DNA from: Desulfobacteraceae bacterium
GTDB taxonomy: Bacteria; Desulfobacterota; Desulfobacteria; Desulfobacterales; Desulfosarcinaceae
DNA: 64,000 nucleotides
Reading direction: 5' to 3'
NCBI GenBank assembly: GCA_013003715.1
Contig: JABDIN010000029.1
Location: forward strand, 113,884 to 177,883
Made by a program: the position numbers and the translations under genes. Positions 17,417-24,940 of the stretch are shown one piece after another. How positions within the stretch are numbered: the stretch's first letter is position 1; every line of letters starts with the position of its first letter. The notes beneath the pieces were generated by a model that did no database searches, was not told the DNA's origin, and saw only the letters and a list, made by a program, of their open reading frames with translations.

Positions 17417-17741
17417 GGATGCACCTCCACTGACTATTGTCGAATTTTACTGAGGTCATAAGATAATAAAGAATTCGGACATGTCAAAACACCGCCGGAT
17501 AACCATCGCCGAATGAGGCGGCGGCAAGTCAGGCCTGGCCCAGTTTGAACAGATGCCGCAATCATAAAATATGCTTCTCTGTATGGCTCCAGTTATAGAA
17601 AAAATGCGACATCCTGGAGAGCCGGTTGCGCCTTTAATATGGTTAAATGGTATATTGGTGAAATAGTGAAATGAATACTATCCAATTCGAGGTCTTTAGA
17701 AAAAACACAAGGGCACCCGAAATATCCACGAAAAGGCAGTT
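17417..17741. other. Intergenic stretch of 325 bp
   Basis: This AT-richer region lies between the small hypothetical and the HDOD gene, both on the minus strand. No open frame with a ribosome-binding site, no tRNA-like fold and no strong inverted repeat was seen. It should contain the promoter of the 17416 gene. Confidence 0.5.
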
Positions 17742-18590
17742 TTATTGAATAGTTAAGAGAGTATCCGCTTTTTTGTAATGGGTATGATACTCGACAAGGA
17801 GGTTCTGAAGTTCAAATTCAGTCACGGACATTTCAGTAAAAATTTCTTCGTAAAACTTATAGGCCAGGCCATCGACACCGATACCGCTGCCGACCATCAT
17901 CGAAACAATATCCGCGAGGTACACGATGGAGGTGTCCTGATCAAGACGGGCGCCTTCCTGGGTCATGTGATGGTTTTTTATGATAAAGGTAAGCCGGGAA
18001 TCAAACTTCCAGAGATCTGCGATAATACCGCCCAGGGCTGCGTGGTCGATACCTATGATTTTCTTCTCTGCCTCGTCAAAGGTATAACCTTTCTTCATGA
18101 CCAGGCGGCGAATCTTCTGACAAGACTTCCCCACCAGAGAATCGATGACGACCTTTCCGATATCTTTCAGCAGGGCAGCCGTATAGATGAAGAAGACATC
18201 ATCTATTTCCCGGGTCTGTGCAATGGATTTCGATACAAGAGCCGTGGCTACGCTGTTTTTCCAGAGCTCTCCTTTTTCAAGCTGATATCCCTTTTGGATC
18301 TTGAGCAGGTTGGGGCTCAGGCAATTCATCAATACAAGTTCGATAATCCGCTTCATACCCAACAGCGCAACCGCCTGTTGTATGGATGTTACCGGCATCG
18401 CCATCCCCAAATAAGCGGAATTGCAAACTTTTAATAAATTCGCGGTGATGGCGGGATCGAAACTGATCAGTTCCACTAGATCCGAAATAGCACTGTCCGG
18501 GTCGTTGGCCAGGCTTAGGATCTGATTGGCAACCGGTGGTATGGGATGCAGGCTGCTGATCTCTTTGACAAGTTTATAAACGGTTTTCAT
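17742..18590 (-). CDS. HDOD-domain signalling protein
   Basis: The protein has 282 residues. The HDOD signature covers residues ~10-200: EISSLHPIPPVANQILSLAND, ISFDPAITANLLKVCNSAYLG, IQQAVALLGMKRIIELVLMNCL, then YTAALLKDIGKVVID, where the usual HD metal pair is degenerate (LKDIG), and the GIDHAALGGIIADLW segment. A C-terminal helical tail follows. HDOD proteins are catalytically inactive relatives of HD phosphohydrolases that act as adaptors in signalling and stress regulation. It is monocistronic and oriented away from the cold-shock gene; the region between them carries divergent promoters. The partner protein is unknown. Confidence 0.9.
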   Translation of the reverse strand: MKTVYKLVKEISSLHPIPPVANQILSLANDPDSAISDLVELISFDPAITANLLKVCNSAYLGMAMPVTSIQQAVALLGMKRIIELVLMNCLSPNLLKIQKGYQLEKGELWKNSVATALVSKSIAQTREIDDVFFIYTAALLKDIGKVVIDSLVGKSCQKIRRLVMKKGYTFDEAEKKIIGIDHAALGGIIADLWKFDSRLTFIIKNHHMTQEGARLDQDTSIVYLADIVSMMVGSGIGVDGLAYKFYEEIFTEMSVTEFELQNLLVEYHTHYKKADTLLTIQ

Positions 18591-18819
18591 GGCAGAATTC
18601 GATTACACTCCGATAAAAAAAGTCGTTTGTTTGGGATCAGTATATGAATGGCACAAGACGTTTCAACGTCTTATCACATAATTATAATGACACTTACAAA
18701 ACTGATAACTGCTACATCGGCATTAATGTTGTTTTTCATTAGCGGTTCATCCGGTAAGCCGGACACCGGACCTGGTGCTGATCCGGAAAAAAGATAAAAA
18801 AAAGCGCTATAGTTAGGTT
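18591..18819. other. Intergenic stretch upstream of the cold-shock promoter
   Basis: Between the HDOD start and the predicted cold-shock promoter. It holds no credible gene; it should include the HDOD promoter on the minus strand. An A-rich run lies at 18785-18803. Confidence 0.45.
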
Positions 18820-18848
18820 TTGACAAATTATATAAAACAACCTATGCT
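18820..18848 (+). promoter_or_regulatory. Strong sigma-70 promoter for the cold-shock gene
   Basis: TTGACA (18820-18825), a 17-nt spacer and TATGCT (18843-18848) form a near-consensus promoter. Transcription from here would give a 5' leader of about 300 nt before the cold-shock start codon at 19155. Confidence 0.65.
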
Positions 18849-19154
18849 GGTCCCAAAAGTTAATAAGCACAGCCGATTGAACCGTTTTTCAGATAATTCA
18901 TCGTGGAGTTCAGCATAATATAAAGCCCTGTTACGATGATGCGTGGACTCATGGATATATGGCCCGATACCGAGCACCGGTTTATCTGGAATTTACAAAT
19001 CACATGCCGACCCGTACATCGCTGTTGTGCATTGTTTGGGAATCATTTTGGAAGCAACCAATTAGAAGTAGCCGACGGGCAACACTCATTGCCCATCTTC
19101 CAACGTGACCTCCAATGGCTGTGTTAAATATTCTCGAGAAGGAGGAATCTGCAA
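18849..19154 (+). promoter_or_regulatory. Long structured 5' leader of the cold-shock mRNA (predicted)
   Basis: About 300 nt separate the predicted promoter from the start codon, without a credible gene. A hairpin GGGCAA/TTGCCC (19077-19094) lies about 45 nt before the GAAGGAGGA ribosome-binding site. Long leaders of this kind act as cold-responsive thermosensors in cspA-type mRNAs; the function here is inferred from size and context. Confidence 0.4.
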
Positions 19155-19355
19155 ATGGCTGAAGGCACTATAAAATGGTACAATGAAAAAAAGGGCTTCG
19201 GATTCATAGAGACAGAGAACGACGGAGAATTTTTCGTGCATCGTTCCGGAATTGCCGATCATGGACATTTTGGACTTCAAAAAATGGATAAAGTGTCATT
19301 TGAAATTAAAAAAACCCCCAGGGGTGTTCAGGCAATTCAAGTAAGACCCATATAA
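19155..19355 (+). CDS. Cold-shock domain protein (CspA family)
   Basis: The protein has 66 residues and is a single cold-shock domain. RNP1 is KGFGFIE and RNP2 is EFFVHRSGI, both complete; the start MAEGTIKWYNEKKGFGF and the final strand RGVQAIQVRPI are typical. These proteins bind single-stranded RNA and DNA and melt mRNA structure, acting as RNA chaperones in the cytoplasm. A GAAGGAGGA ribosome-binding site precedes the ATG. It is monocistronic with its own promoter at 18820 and a long leader, and a terminator hairpin follows at 19395. The RNP2 ends HRSGI rather than HxSAI, a minor change. Confidence 0.96.
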   Translation: MAEGTIKWYNEKKGFGFIETENDGEFFVHRSGIADHGHFGLQKMDKVSFEIKKTPRGVQAIQVRPI

Positions 19356-19394
19356 AATCCATCACCGATTGCACCAAAAATATTGGCGGAGCCT

Positions 19395-19420
19395 GGCGAG
19401 GACTTCGCCTTTTTCATTTT
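19395..19420 (+). terminator. Rho-independent terminator of the cold-shock gene
   Basis: GGCGA (19395-19399) pairs with TCGCC (19405-19409) around a 5-nt loop and is followed by TTTTTC. The stem is short but the U-tract is right behind it. Confidence 0.5.
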
Positions 19421-19446
19421 AACAGCCCCTAGAACGGACATGGAGA

Positions 19447-20472
19447 ATGGAACCTCGGGAGAGCGCTCTTACGGAATTGGAAACAGCTACCTTGTGGATG
19501 GATCAGGAGCGTCGTGTGGCCGTTGCCACGGTAATCGACACCTGGGGCTCCTCACCGCGTCCGGTGGGCAGCCAATTGATTATAGATAGCGAGTGCGCCT
19601 TCAATGGATCGGTGTCCGGTGGATGCATTGAGGCAGCGGTGATCTCGGACGCCCTGGAGGTGATAAAGACGGGAAAACACCGGCGATTAAGCTTTGGTGT
19701 TGCCACGGAGCAGGCCTGGGATGTCGGGTTGGCGTGCGGCGGAGAAGTGGATGTCTATATTGAAAGTGCCGCCCCGTTTTATGATATCTATGCCGAAGCC
19801 CTGTCCCTGCAGCGGTCGGGCATTCCCAGTTGCATGATCACCAACCTTGAAACCGGCGAAAAGCAATTGGTACGAACGGATCAGACCGACCCCTTGTCAC
19901 GCCCCCTTCCGGCGATTCTCATGGATACCATTAAGAGCGTACAGGATTCGGATGAAAGCAGATCCGTGGCAACCGATGAGGGCTTGTTTTTCATACATGT
20001 GATAAATCCTGAACCGGAGCTCATCATCATTGGTGCCGTTCATATCACGATCCCCCTGGCGAAAATCGCCGGAAACACCGGTTACAGGATCAAAGTGATC
20101 GATCCGCGCACGGCGTTTGCCACCAAGGAACGGTTTCCGGGGATTGACCTGGACACCCAATGGCCGGATGAGGTGCTTGAAAAAAGGATTTTACACTATC
20201 GAACCGCATTGGTCGCCCTCACCCATGACCCCAAAATAGATGATCCGGCCTTAATGGCCGCATTGCGGTCCCCCGCGTTTTACATCGGTGCCCTGGGAAG
20301 CGGTAAAACCCACGCGGCCCGGCTGGAAAGATTACGGAATGAAGGTTTTACGAATCAAGTTTTATCCAGAATCCATGGGCCGGTCGGGCTTGATATCGGC
20401 GCCGTGAACCCCGAAGAAATCGCCATTTCCATCATGGCGGAAATTACCCAAAAAAGGCGGGTCAACCGATAA
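19447..20472 (+). CDS. XdhC/CoxI family molybdenum-cofactor chaperone
   Basis: The protein has 341 residues with both XdhC parts. The N-terminal XdhC_CoxI domain shows TWGSSPRPVGSQLII, SVSGGCIEAAV and VGLACGGEVDVYIE. The C-terminal Rossmann-like domain (~175-335) has ELIIIGAVHITIPLAKIAG, VIDPRTAFATKERFP and YIGALGSGKTHAARLERL. In Rhodobacter XdhC binds molybdenum cofactor, works with a NifS-type desulfurase to make the sulfurated form, and inserts it into xanthine-dehydrogenase-type enzymes. Here a cysteine desulfurase gene follows 13 bp later and an Fe-S scaffold gene after that, which fits this role. No molybdoenzyme gene lies in the window. Confidence 0.92.
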   Translation: MEPRESALTELETATLWMDQERRVAVATVIDTWGSSPRPVGSQLIIDSECAFNGSVSGGCIEAAVISDALEVIKTGKHRRLSFGVATEQAWDVGLACGGEVDVYIESAAPFYDIYAEALSLQRSGIPSCMITNLETGEKQLVRTDQTDPLSRPLPAILMDTIKSVQDSDESRSVATDEGLFFIHVINPEPELIIIGAVHITIPLAKIAGNTGYRIKVIDPRTAFATKERFPGIDLDTQWPDEVLEKRILHYRTALVALTHDPKIDDPALMAALRSPAFYIGALGSGKTHAARLERLRNEGFTNQVLSRIHGPVGLDIGAVNPEEIAISIMAEITQKRRVNR

Positions 20473-20485
20473 CAGTGGGTGTATT

Positions 20486-21727
20486 ATGGCTTTTGATCCA
20501 CGCCAAATCATGAAAGCGTTTCCCATACTCGAATCCGGCACGGGGAAAAACACCCTCCACTATCTGGACAACGCGGCCACCGCTCAGGTGCCGAATGCCG
20601 TCATCAACGCCATGGTTGCTCACGATGCGGGTCGCCGTGCGAATGTCAAACGCGGAATACACCGCCTGGCCGAATCCGCGACCGCAGCGTATGAAAACGC
20701 CAGAGAATCAGTGGCCCGATTTATCGGTGTACAAAATCCGGCCGAAATCATTTTCACCTCAGGTACCACCCACGGCATCAATTTGCTTGCCCATTCCTTG
20801 GGCAATACGTTGAAACCCGGGGATGAGATTTTATTGTCCCCCGTTGAGCACCATAGTAATCTCGTTCCCTGGCAGATGCTTCAGGACCGGTTCGGCATCC
20901 ATATTAATTTCCTGCCCATGGACGACAACGGTCTCATCGACACCGGAAGCATCACTGAATATATCACCCCACGGACCCGTATTGTATCGTTATCCCATGG
21001 TTCCAACGTCACCGGTGCCCTTACCGACACCGCGGCCCTGGGAGACGCTGTTCACGAACATGGCGCCGTCCTTATCCTTGACGGTGCCCAGGTCATTCCC
21101 CATGGCCCGGTTGATCTGCCGGCACTTAAGGCGGACTTCTATGTATTTTCGGGACACAAGGCCTATGGCCCCAGCGGCATCGGCGTACTATGGGGAAGAA
21201 TGGAACAACTGGAAAAAGTGTCACCGGTCTTCAGCGGTGGCGAGATGATCGGAGATGTGAAATTATTGACGAGCACCTATGCGGAAATACCGCATCGGTT
21301 CGAAGCGGGAACGCCGCCCATCACCCAGGCCGTCGGCTTGGGGGCCGCCCTGGACTGGTTGCACCGGCTCGATCAACCCGGGTTGAACCGGCATCTCATG
21401 ACCTTGACAACACAGGTCATTAACGGGCTGCAGCACCTGAGTGTCGAATCCAATGCCATCCGTATCATTCATCCGGCCATGGATACCGGCCGCTTGCCGA
21501 TAATCTCATTTATCGTCCGCGGCATCCATCCCCACGACGTCTGCCAATTTCTCAGTGACCGTTATGACATCGCCCTGCGGGGAGGATTCCATTGTGCCCA
21601 ACCGCTTCATGAGCAATTGGGTCTCCCGGAAGGCAGTACGCGGGTCAGTCTGGCTGCCTTTAATACGCAAGAGGATGTGGATATCCTTCTTGAAGGCATC
21701 GCGGAGTGTATGAGAATTCTACTATAA
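20486..21727 (+). CDS. SufS/CsdA-type cysteine desulfurase
   Basis: The protein has 413 residues, the usual length of group II desulfurases. The N-terminus has YLDNAATAQVPNAV, the PLP-phosphate region FTSGTTHGINLLAHSL, the ILDGAQVIPHG aspartate, the PLP lysine in FSGHKAYGPSGIG, and the sulfur-accepting cysteine in RGGFHCAQPLHEQLG. It takes sulfur from cysteine to form a persulfide for Fe-S cluster assembly or for sulfuration of molybdenum cofactor. Placement between xdhC and a scaffold gene makes Moco sulfuration an attractive specific role. The first two spacings (13 and 25 bp) indicate one transcript. Confidence 0.93.
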   Translation: MAFDPRQIMKAFPILESGTGKNTLHYLDNAATAQVPNAVINAMVAHDAGRRANVKRGIHRLAESATAAYENARESVARFIGVQNPAEIIFTSGTTHGINLLAHSLGNTLKPGDEILLSPVEHHSNLVPWQMLQDRFGIHINFLPMDDNGLIDTGSITEYITPRTRIVSLSHGSNVTGALTDTAALGDAVHEHGAVLILDGAQVIPHGPVDLPALKADFYVFSGHKAYGPSGIGVLWGRMEQLEKVSPVFSGGEMIGDVKLLTSTYAEIPHRFEAGTPPITQAVGLGAALDWLHRLDQPGLNRHLMTLTTQVINGLQHLSVESNAIRIIHPAMDTGRLPIISFIVRGIHPHDVCQFLSDRYDIALRGGFHCAQPLHEQLGLPEGSTRVSLAAFNTQEDVDILLEGIAECMRILL

Positions 21728-21752
21728 ACCTGAAATCGTCAGGGCAAGTGGC

Positions 21753-22184
21753 ATGACCGAAGATATTTATCAGGATCCTATAATACGCCTGTCGAAACAA
21801 CGGGAACACGACGGATTTCTTGACTCGCCGGACATCCGCGGCACGGCGGACAATCCGCTTTGCGGCGACCGGGTGACGGTGGAATTGGACATCAGCGACG
21901 GCATCATCCGCCACATGAAATACCAGGTCCGGGGTTGCCTTCTGACCAGGGCTTCCTGCGCCAACCTGGCCGGAATGATTGAAGGTGTCGACATTTCAGG
22001 CATACACCGGCTCAGAAATGAATTTAACCGGGCGCTATCATCACAAGGCAGTGACCGCCATGAATTCCCTCCACCGGTGGCGGTGTTCAGTCCGGTTGCG
22101 CCCCATAAAAGCCGCCACAGCTGCCTTCTCCTGCCCTATGACGCCGTCATCGATGCCATGGACGCACAGGTATCCGCAGATTAA
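21753..22184 (+). CDS. NifU/IscU-like Fe-S cluster scaffold
   Basis: The protein has 143 residues. Three ligand cysteines appear in family positions: NPLCGDRV (first), VRGCLLTRASCANLAG (second; the usual GCAIS/SA becomes GCLLTRASC) and SRHSCLLLPYDAV (third). The DHxxxPRN N-terminal motif is replaced by EHDGFLDSPDIRG. Such scaffolds assemble 2Fe-2S or 4Fe-4S clusters on the three cysteines plus a histidine or aspartate, receiving sulfur from the desulfurase. It is the third gene of the xdhC-desulfurase-scaffold cluster. The variant motifs suggest a specialised SufU-like member. Confidence 0.88.
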   Translation: MTEDIYQDPIIRLSKQREHDGFLDSPDIRGTADNPLCGDRVTVELDISDGIIRHMKYQVRGCLLTRASCANLAGMIEGVDISGIHRLRNEFNRALSSQGSDRHEFPPPVAVFSPVAPHKSRHSCLLLPYDAVIDAMDAQVSAD

Positions 22185-22314
22185 GCAGTTTCGGCCCGAT
22201 GATCCCCGGCTTCAAGCACTGCCGATGAAGATGGTTGACACATTCACGTAAATACCCAATAATCGGGATAGCTGACTTTAGATCACGATAACAACAAGCG
22301 GAGTTGAGGCAGAT

Positions 22315-22746
22315 ATGGACCGTGAAGAAAAGACAATCAAAAAATACAACCTTACCATCAGCCGATTGTTTGAAATCATTATTCAAATGACGGGGGAACA
22401 ACAGAAGAAGTTATTGCAAACCGCCGAAGAAATTCTCATCCAGGACAAAAGGGCCACCAACCGCCAGTCGTGCAATATTCCTGTCAGTTTTTCAAATGAT
22501 TTGAGATCCTTTAAAGACATCATCGGCAATATCGGCAAGGACGGCCTTTTCATAGAAACACAGAACGACCTGTCGGAAGGAGAATGTATCAAGATGACAT
22601 TCTCACTTCAGGGCTTCTATAAACCGCTGGAGATCGAAGGCCGGGTAACCCATAAAAAAACAACCGGAATCGGTGTGGAATTTCAAGGCATCAATCCATA
22701 CCTGTCTCAAATGATCGACGCCCTGATTCAACGCATGAAGGCGTGA
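22315..22746 (+). CDS. PilZ-domain protein (possible c-di-GMP effector)
   Basis: The protein has 143 residues. A helical segment at 10-40 (TISRLFEIIIQMTGEQQKKLL) precedes the PilZ domain. The RxxxR motif lies at residues 46-50 (RATNR) and the second motif is NIGKDGLF, where NxSxxG would be expected; the serine is missing, so c-di-GMP affinity is uncertain. The barrel continues to GIGVEFQGI and a C-terminal helix follows. A GGAG ribosome-binding site precedes the start. A strong terminator follows at 22811. The same helical motif occurs in the small protein at 5775. A diguanylate cyclase is encoded at 29.8-30.7 kb. Confidence 0.9.
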   Translation: MDREEKTIKKYNLTISRLFEIIIQMTGEQQKKLLQTAEEILIQDKRATNRQSCNIPVSFSNDLRSFKDIIGNIGKDGLFIETQNDLSEGECIKMTFSLQGFYKPLEIEGRVTHKKTTGIGVEFQGINPYLSQMIDALIQRMKA

Positions 22747-22810
22747 TGCACCGGCAATCCCATGCGGTTTCCGCTTCTTCCGACCCGCCTGCACGGGATT
22801 AAAATAAAAA

Positions 22811-22837
22811 ACCCGCTGAATTCAGCGGGTTTTTTAT
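22811..22837. terminator. Bidirectional intrinsic terminator
   Basis: ACCCGCTGAA (22811-22820) and TTCAGCGGGT (22821-22830) form a perfect 10-bp palindrome, preceded by an A-run and followed by a T-run. It terminates the PilZ gene on the plus strand and probably tRNA-Phe transcription on the minus strand. Confidence 0.8.
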
Positions 22838-22840
22838 TAA

Positions 22841-22916
22841 TGGTGCCGAGGGACAGAATCGAACTGCCGACACGGGGATTTTCAGTCCCCTGCTCTACCG
22901 ACTGAGCTACCTCGGC
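22841..22916 (-). tRNA. tRNA-Phe (anticodon GAA)
   Basis: A complete 76-nt cloverleaf reads on the minus strand. The acceptor stem GCCGAGG pairs with CCTCGGC, the anticodon arm is GGGGA-CTGAAAA-TCCCC with anticodon GAA, the T arm contains TTCGATT, and the 3' end is discriminator A plus an encoded CCA. All stems pair without mismatches. Confidence 0.97.
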
Positions 22917-22972
22917 ACGAACGGGTACACTTGAAAATAGATTGCCCTATCTATAAAAAGCGCCCCCTGATG

Positions 22973-23722
22973 TCAAGTATTATTTCCCATATCTCCAAAA
23001 ACGTATTGTGCCAGGGCACAGGCCGTGATTACCGCCGTTTCCGCTTTTAAAATGCGCGGTCCCAGGGAAGCAACCATAAATCCGCTGCGCCTGGCGGCGT
23101 CAACTTCGGCGGAGTCAAATCCCCCCTCGGGTCCGAGCAACAGGAAGACGCTCCCGGGTTTTACACCGGGCAGGGGTTGCAATTTATCTGCGGTATCCCT
23201 CCGGTCCTCCCAAAACAGCATTTTATATTGATAGGTTTCGGCGATGTTCAGGGTATCAGCGAATTCTCCGGGCAGATGGATATCCATCGTCCGGCTGCGG
23301 CGGCATTGCTTCAGGGATTCAATACCAATTTTTTGCCATCGGGCCATGCGGTTTTGCAATTGCCCGGCCCGGGAAGCCGGTATTGTTCGTTTTGAATAAA
23401 ATGGCAGCAGCTCTGCCACGCCGAGTTCGGAAAGCGGGGGAATCAACTTGTCGAGTTTGTTTCCTTTGAGCATCCCGACACCAATAGCCAGGTGAAGAAT
23501 ACTTTCGGATGCGGCGGCCCTCGAATTGGATATCGACACGGTCACCCCGTCTGTGGAGATCCCCTTGATGACCGCCGTATAATTCATTCCCCGCCCGTCG
23601 AACAATTCAATGGTATCTCCTGCGGTTAAACGGAGAACCCGCGCGATGTGGTGGGCATCCGGCCCGGTAATGGTCAACGGTGATGTCCCACTTTCCTGTG
23701 GTGCAATGTAGAATCGTCTCAT
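22973..23722 (-). CDS. rsmE: 16S rRNA (uracil-1498-N3)-methyltransferase RsmE
   Basis: From the ATG at 23722 the protein has 249 residues; the start fits the MRRFYI N-terminus of the family and follows TAAGGATGAT, whereas an in-frame start 13 codons earlier does not. The N-terminal PUA-like domain has HHIARVLRLTAGDTIELFDG. The SPOUT domain contains KGNKLDKLIPPLSELG, IESLKQCRRSR, and the SAM-binding knot LLLGPEGGFDSAEVDAA and LGPRILKAETAVI. It methylates N3 of U1498 in 16S rRNA in the assembled 30S subunit. It sits upstream of the tRNA-Phe gene on the same strand. No associated gene. Confidence 0.96.
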   Translation of the reverse strand: MRRFYIAPQESGTSPLTITGPDAHHIARVLRLTAGDTIELFDGRGMNYTAVIKGISTDGVTVSISNSRAAASESILHLAIGVGMLKGNKLDKLIPPLSELGVAELLPFYSKRTIPASRAGQLQNRMARWQKIGIESLKQCRRSRTMDIHLPGEFADTLNIAETYQYKMLFWEDRRDTADKLQPLPGVKPGSVFLLLGPEGGFDSAEVDAARRSGFMVASLGPRILKAETAVITACALAQYVFGDMGNNT

Positions 23723-23874
23723 ATCATCCTTATAAGCGTGGCGGCGGGGTCCAATTTCCAAAACCGGGCACCACTCAATCCATGGGCATAATTCCCGGAA
23801 ACGATTGGTGTCATTTACACGTCTTTATGCGTGTAACCGTCTATTATCGCAATAAATTCGAAAAATCAAACGAC

Positions 23875-23904
23875 TTGACATGTTTGTACGGCATATGATA
23901 TTTC
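23875..23904 (+). promoter_or_regulatory. Possible promoter of the acidic protein gene
   Basis: TTGACA at 23875-23880 with weak -10 candidates (TATTTC at 18-nt spacing) lies about 100 bp before the gene at 24005. The -35 is consensus; the -10 is poor. Confidence 0.3.
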
Positions 23905-24004
23905 TCACGCAGGTTTAAATGGCAGTACGGCTGAAGCAGACCGAATATGTATCCAAACCGACACATCATCGAATCACAGGTGGTAAATCATCAGGGGGGA
24001 AGAC

Positions 24005-24754
24005 ATGGGACCTACCGATAATACCGGACAAACGATTCCGGAATCGGAAGACGACGACATCATTGAACTCACTGAAAAAATTGATCCGAATCTTACAGAG
24101 CGGGAAGATATCATCGATCTGACCGAGAAAATCGACGGACCCGAAGATTCGGAAGTTCCCATCATTGATTTGGAACATGAAACGGAAGACCTGAACAACG
24201 ACGAAGAGTTCGACCTCACCGCCCCCATTACACCTGATGAAGAAGTTTCAGAGAAGACAGAGGCGGGCGACACTGTCATTGACCTCACGGAGGTGGCGGC
24301 TGCGAATAATCAAGCGGATGACGCCACCACCACCGTCGCGGATATGGACGAATTGGAACCTGCCATCGATCTGACCGAGAAAGTCGACGGGCCTGGAGAT
24401 TCGGAAGTTTCCAGCATCGACCCGGAACAAGGACCGGAAACACAAAACCTAAACAACGACGGAGAATTCGACCTCACCGCCCCCATTACACCCGAAGAAG
24501 ATGTTGCAGAAGAAACAGAGACTGTCGACAAGGTCATTGACTTCACGGAAGTTGCGCCTGCGGATAATCAAGCAGATGACGCCGCCACCGCCGTCGCGGA
24601 TATGGACGAACTGGAAGCTGCCATCGAAAGGGTCATCGACAGAAAGTTCAAGGGAAAAATAGAAGCACTGCTATATGAAACCATTGAAACCGCCGTATCC
24701 AGGGAAATCCGGAAATTGAGAACGGGGTTGATGGAGGAGTCGTCGGACGAGTGA
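24005..24754 (+). CDS. Highly acidic protein with an internal tandem duplication
   Basis: The protein has 249 residues, dominated by Asp and Glu. The ATG at 24005 follows GGGGGAAG. Residues 37-120 and 121-206 are two copies of one ~85-residue unit (IDLTEK(I/V)DGP...FDLTAPITP(D/E)E...VADMDELE), and a half-copy ELTEKID precedes them. The last ~45 residues are different: a helical, charged segment (AIERVIDRKFKGKIEALLYETIETAVSREI) that could form a coiled coil. No enzyme motif, signal peptide or membrane helix. Acidic repeats with the DLTE motif suggest an intrinsically disordered or ion-binding protein. It lies between rsmE (opposite strand) and valS; the function is unknown. Confidence 0.75.
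   Translation: MGPTDNTGQTIPESEDDDIIELTEKIDPNLTEREDIIDLTEKIDGPEDSEVPIIDLEHETEDLNNDEEFDLTAPITPDEEVSEKTEAGDTVIDLTEVAAANNQADDATTTVADMDELEPAIDLTEKVDGPGDSEVSSIDPEQGPETQNLNNDGEFDLTAPITPEEDVAEETETVDKVIDFTEVAPADNQADDAATAVADMDELEAAIERVIDRKFKGKIEALLYETIETAVSREIRKLRTGLMEESSDE
24113..24622 (+). repeat. Tandem ~85-codon duplication within the acidic gene
   Basis: Copy 1 is 24113-24364 and copy 2 is 24365-24622. The copies align over their full length at protein level, and conserved DNA blocks (for example the one encoding FDLTAPITP) show that the event was a tandem duplication. Confidence 0.8.
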
Positions 24755-24940
24755 TATCAGGACACATTACCCGTTGATATCATCTACACCGTGAGATATG
24801 CGGAAACCAATATTCGGGGATGAGCATCTTATCCCCGTTTTTCAATTTTAGGGCAGGCGGACGCCGCCACCCGTATAACACGACCGAATCCGGATATTAT
24901 TGAGTTACATGTACAGGGTACTACCAGGGAGCATATAATT

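Noticed and set aside
18936..19127. A 63-codon open frame in the cold-shock leader
   Set aside because: Lies inside the predicted untranslated leader without a ribosome-binding site; no protein features.
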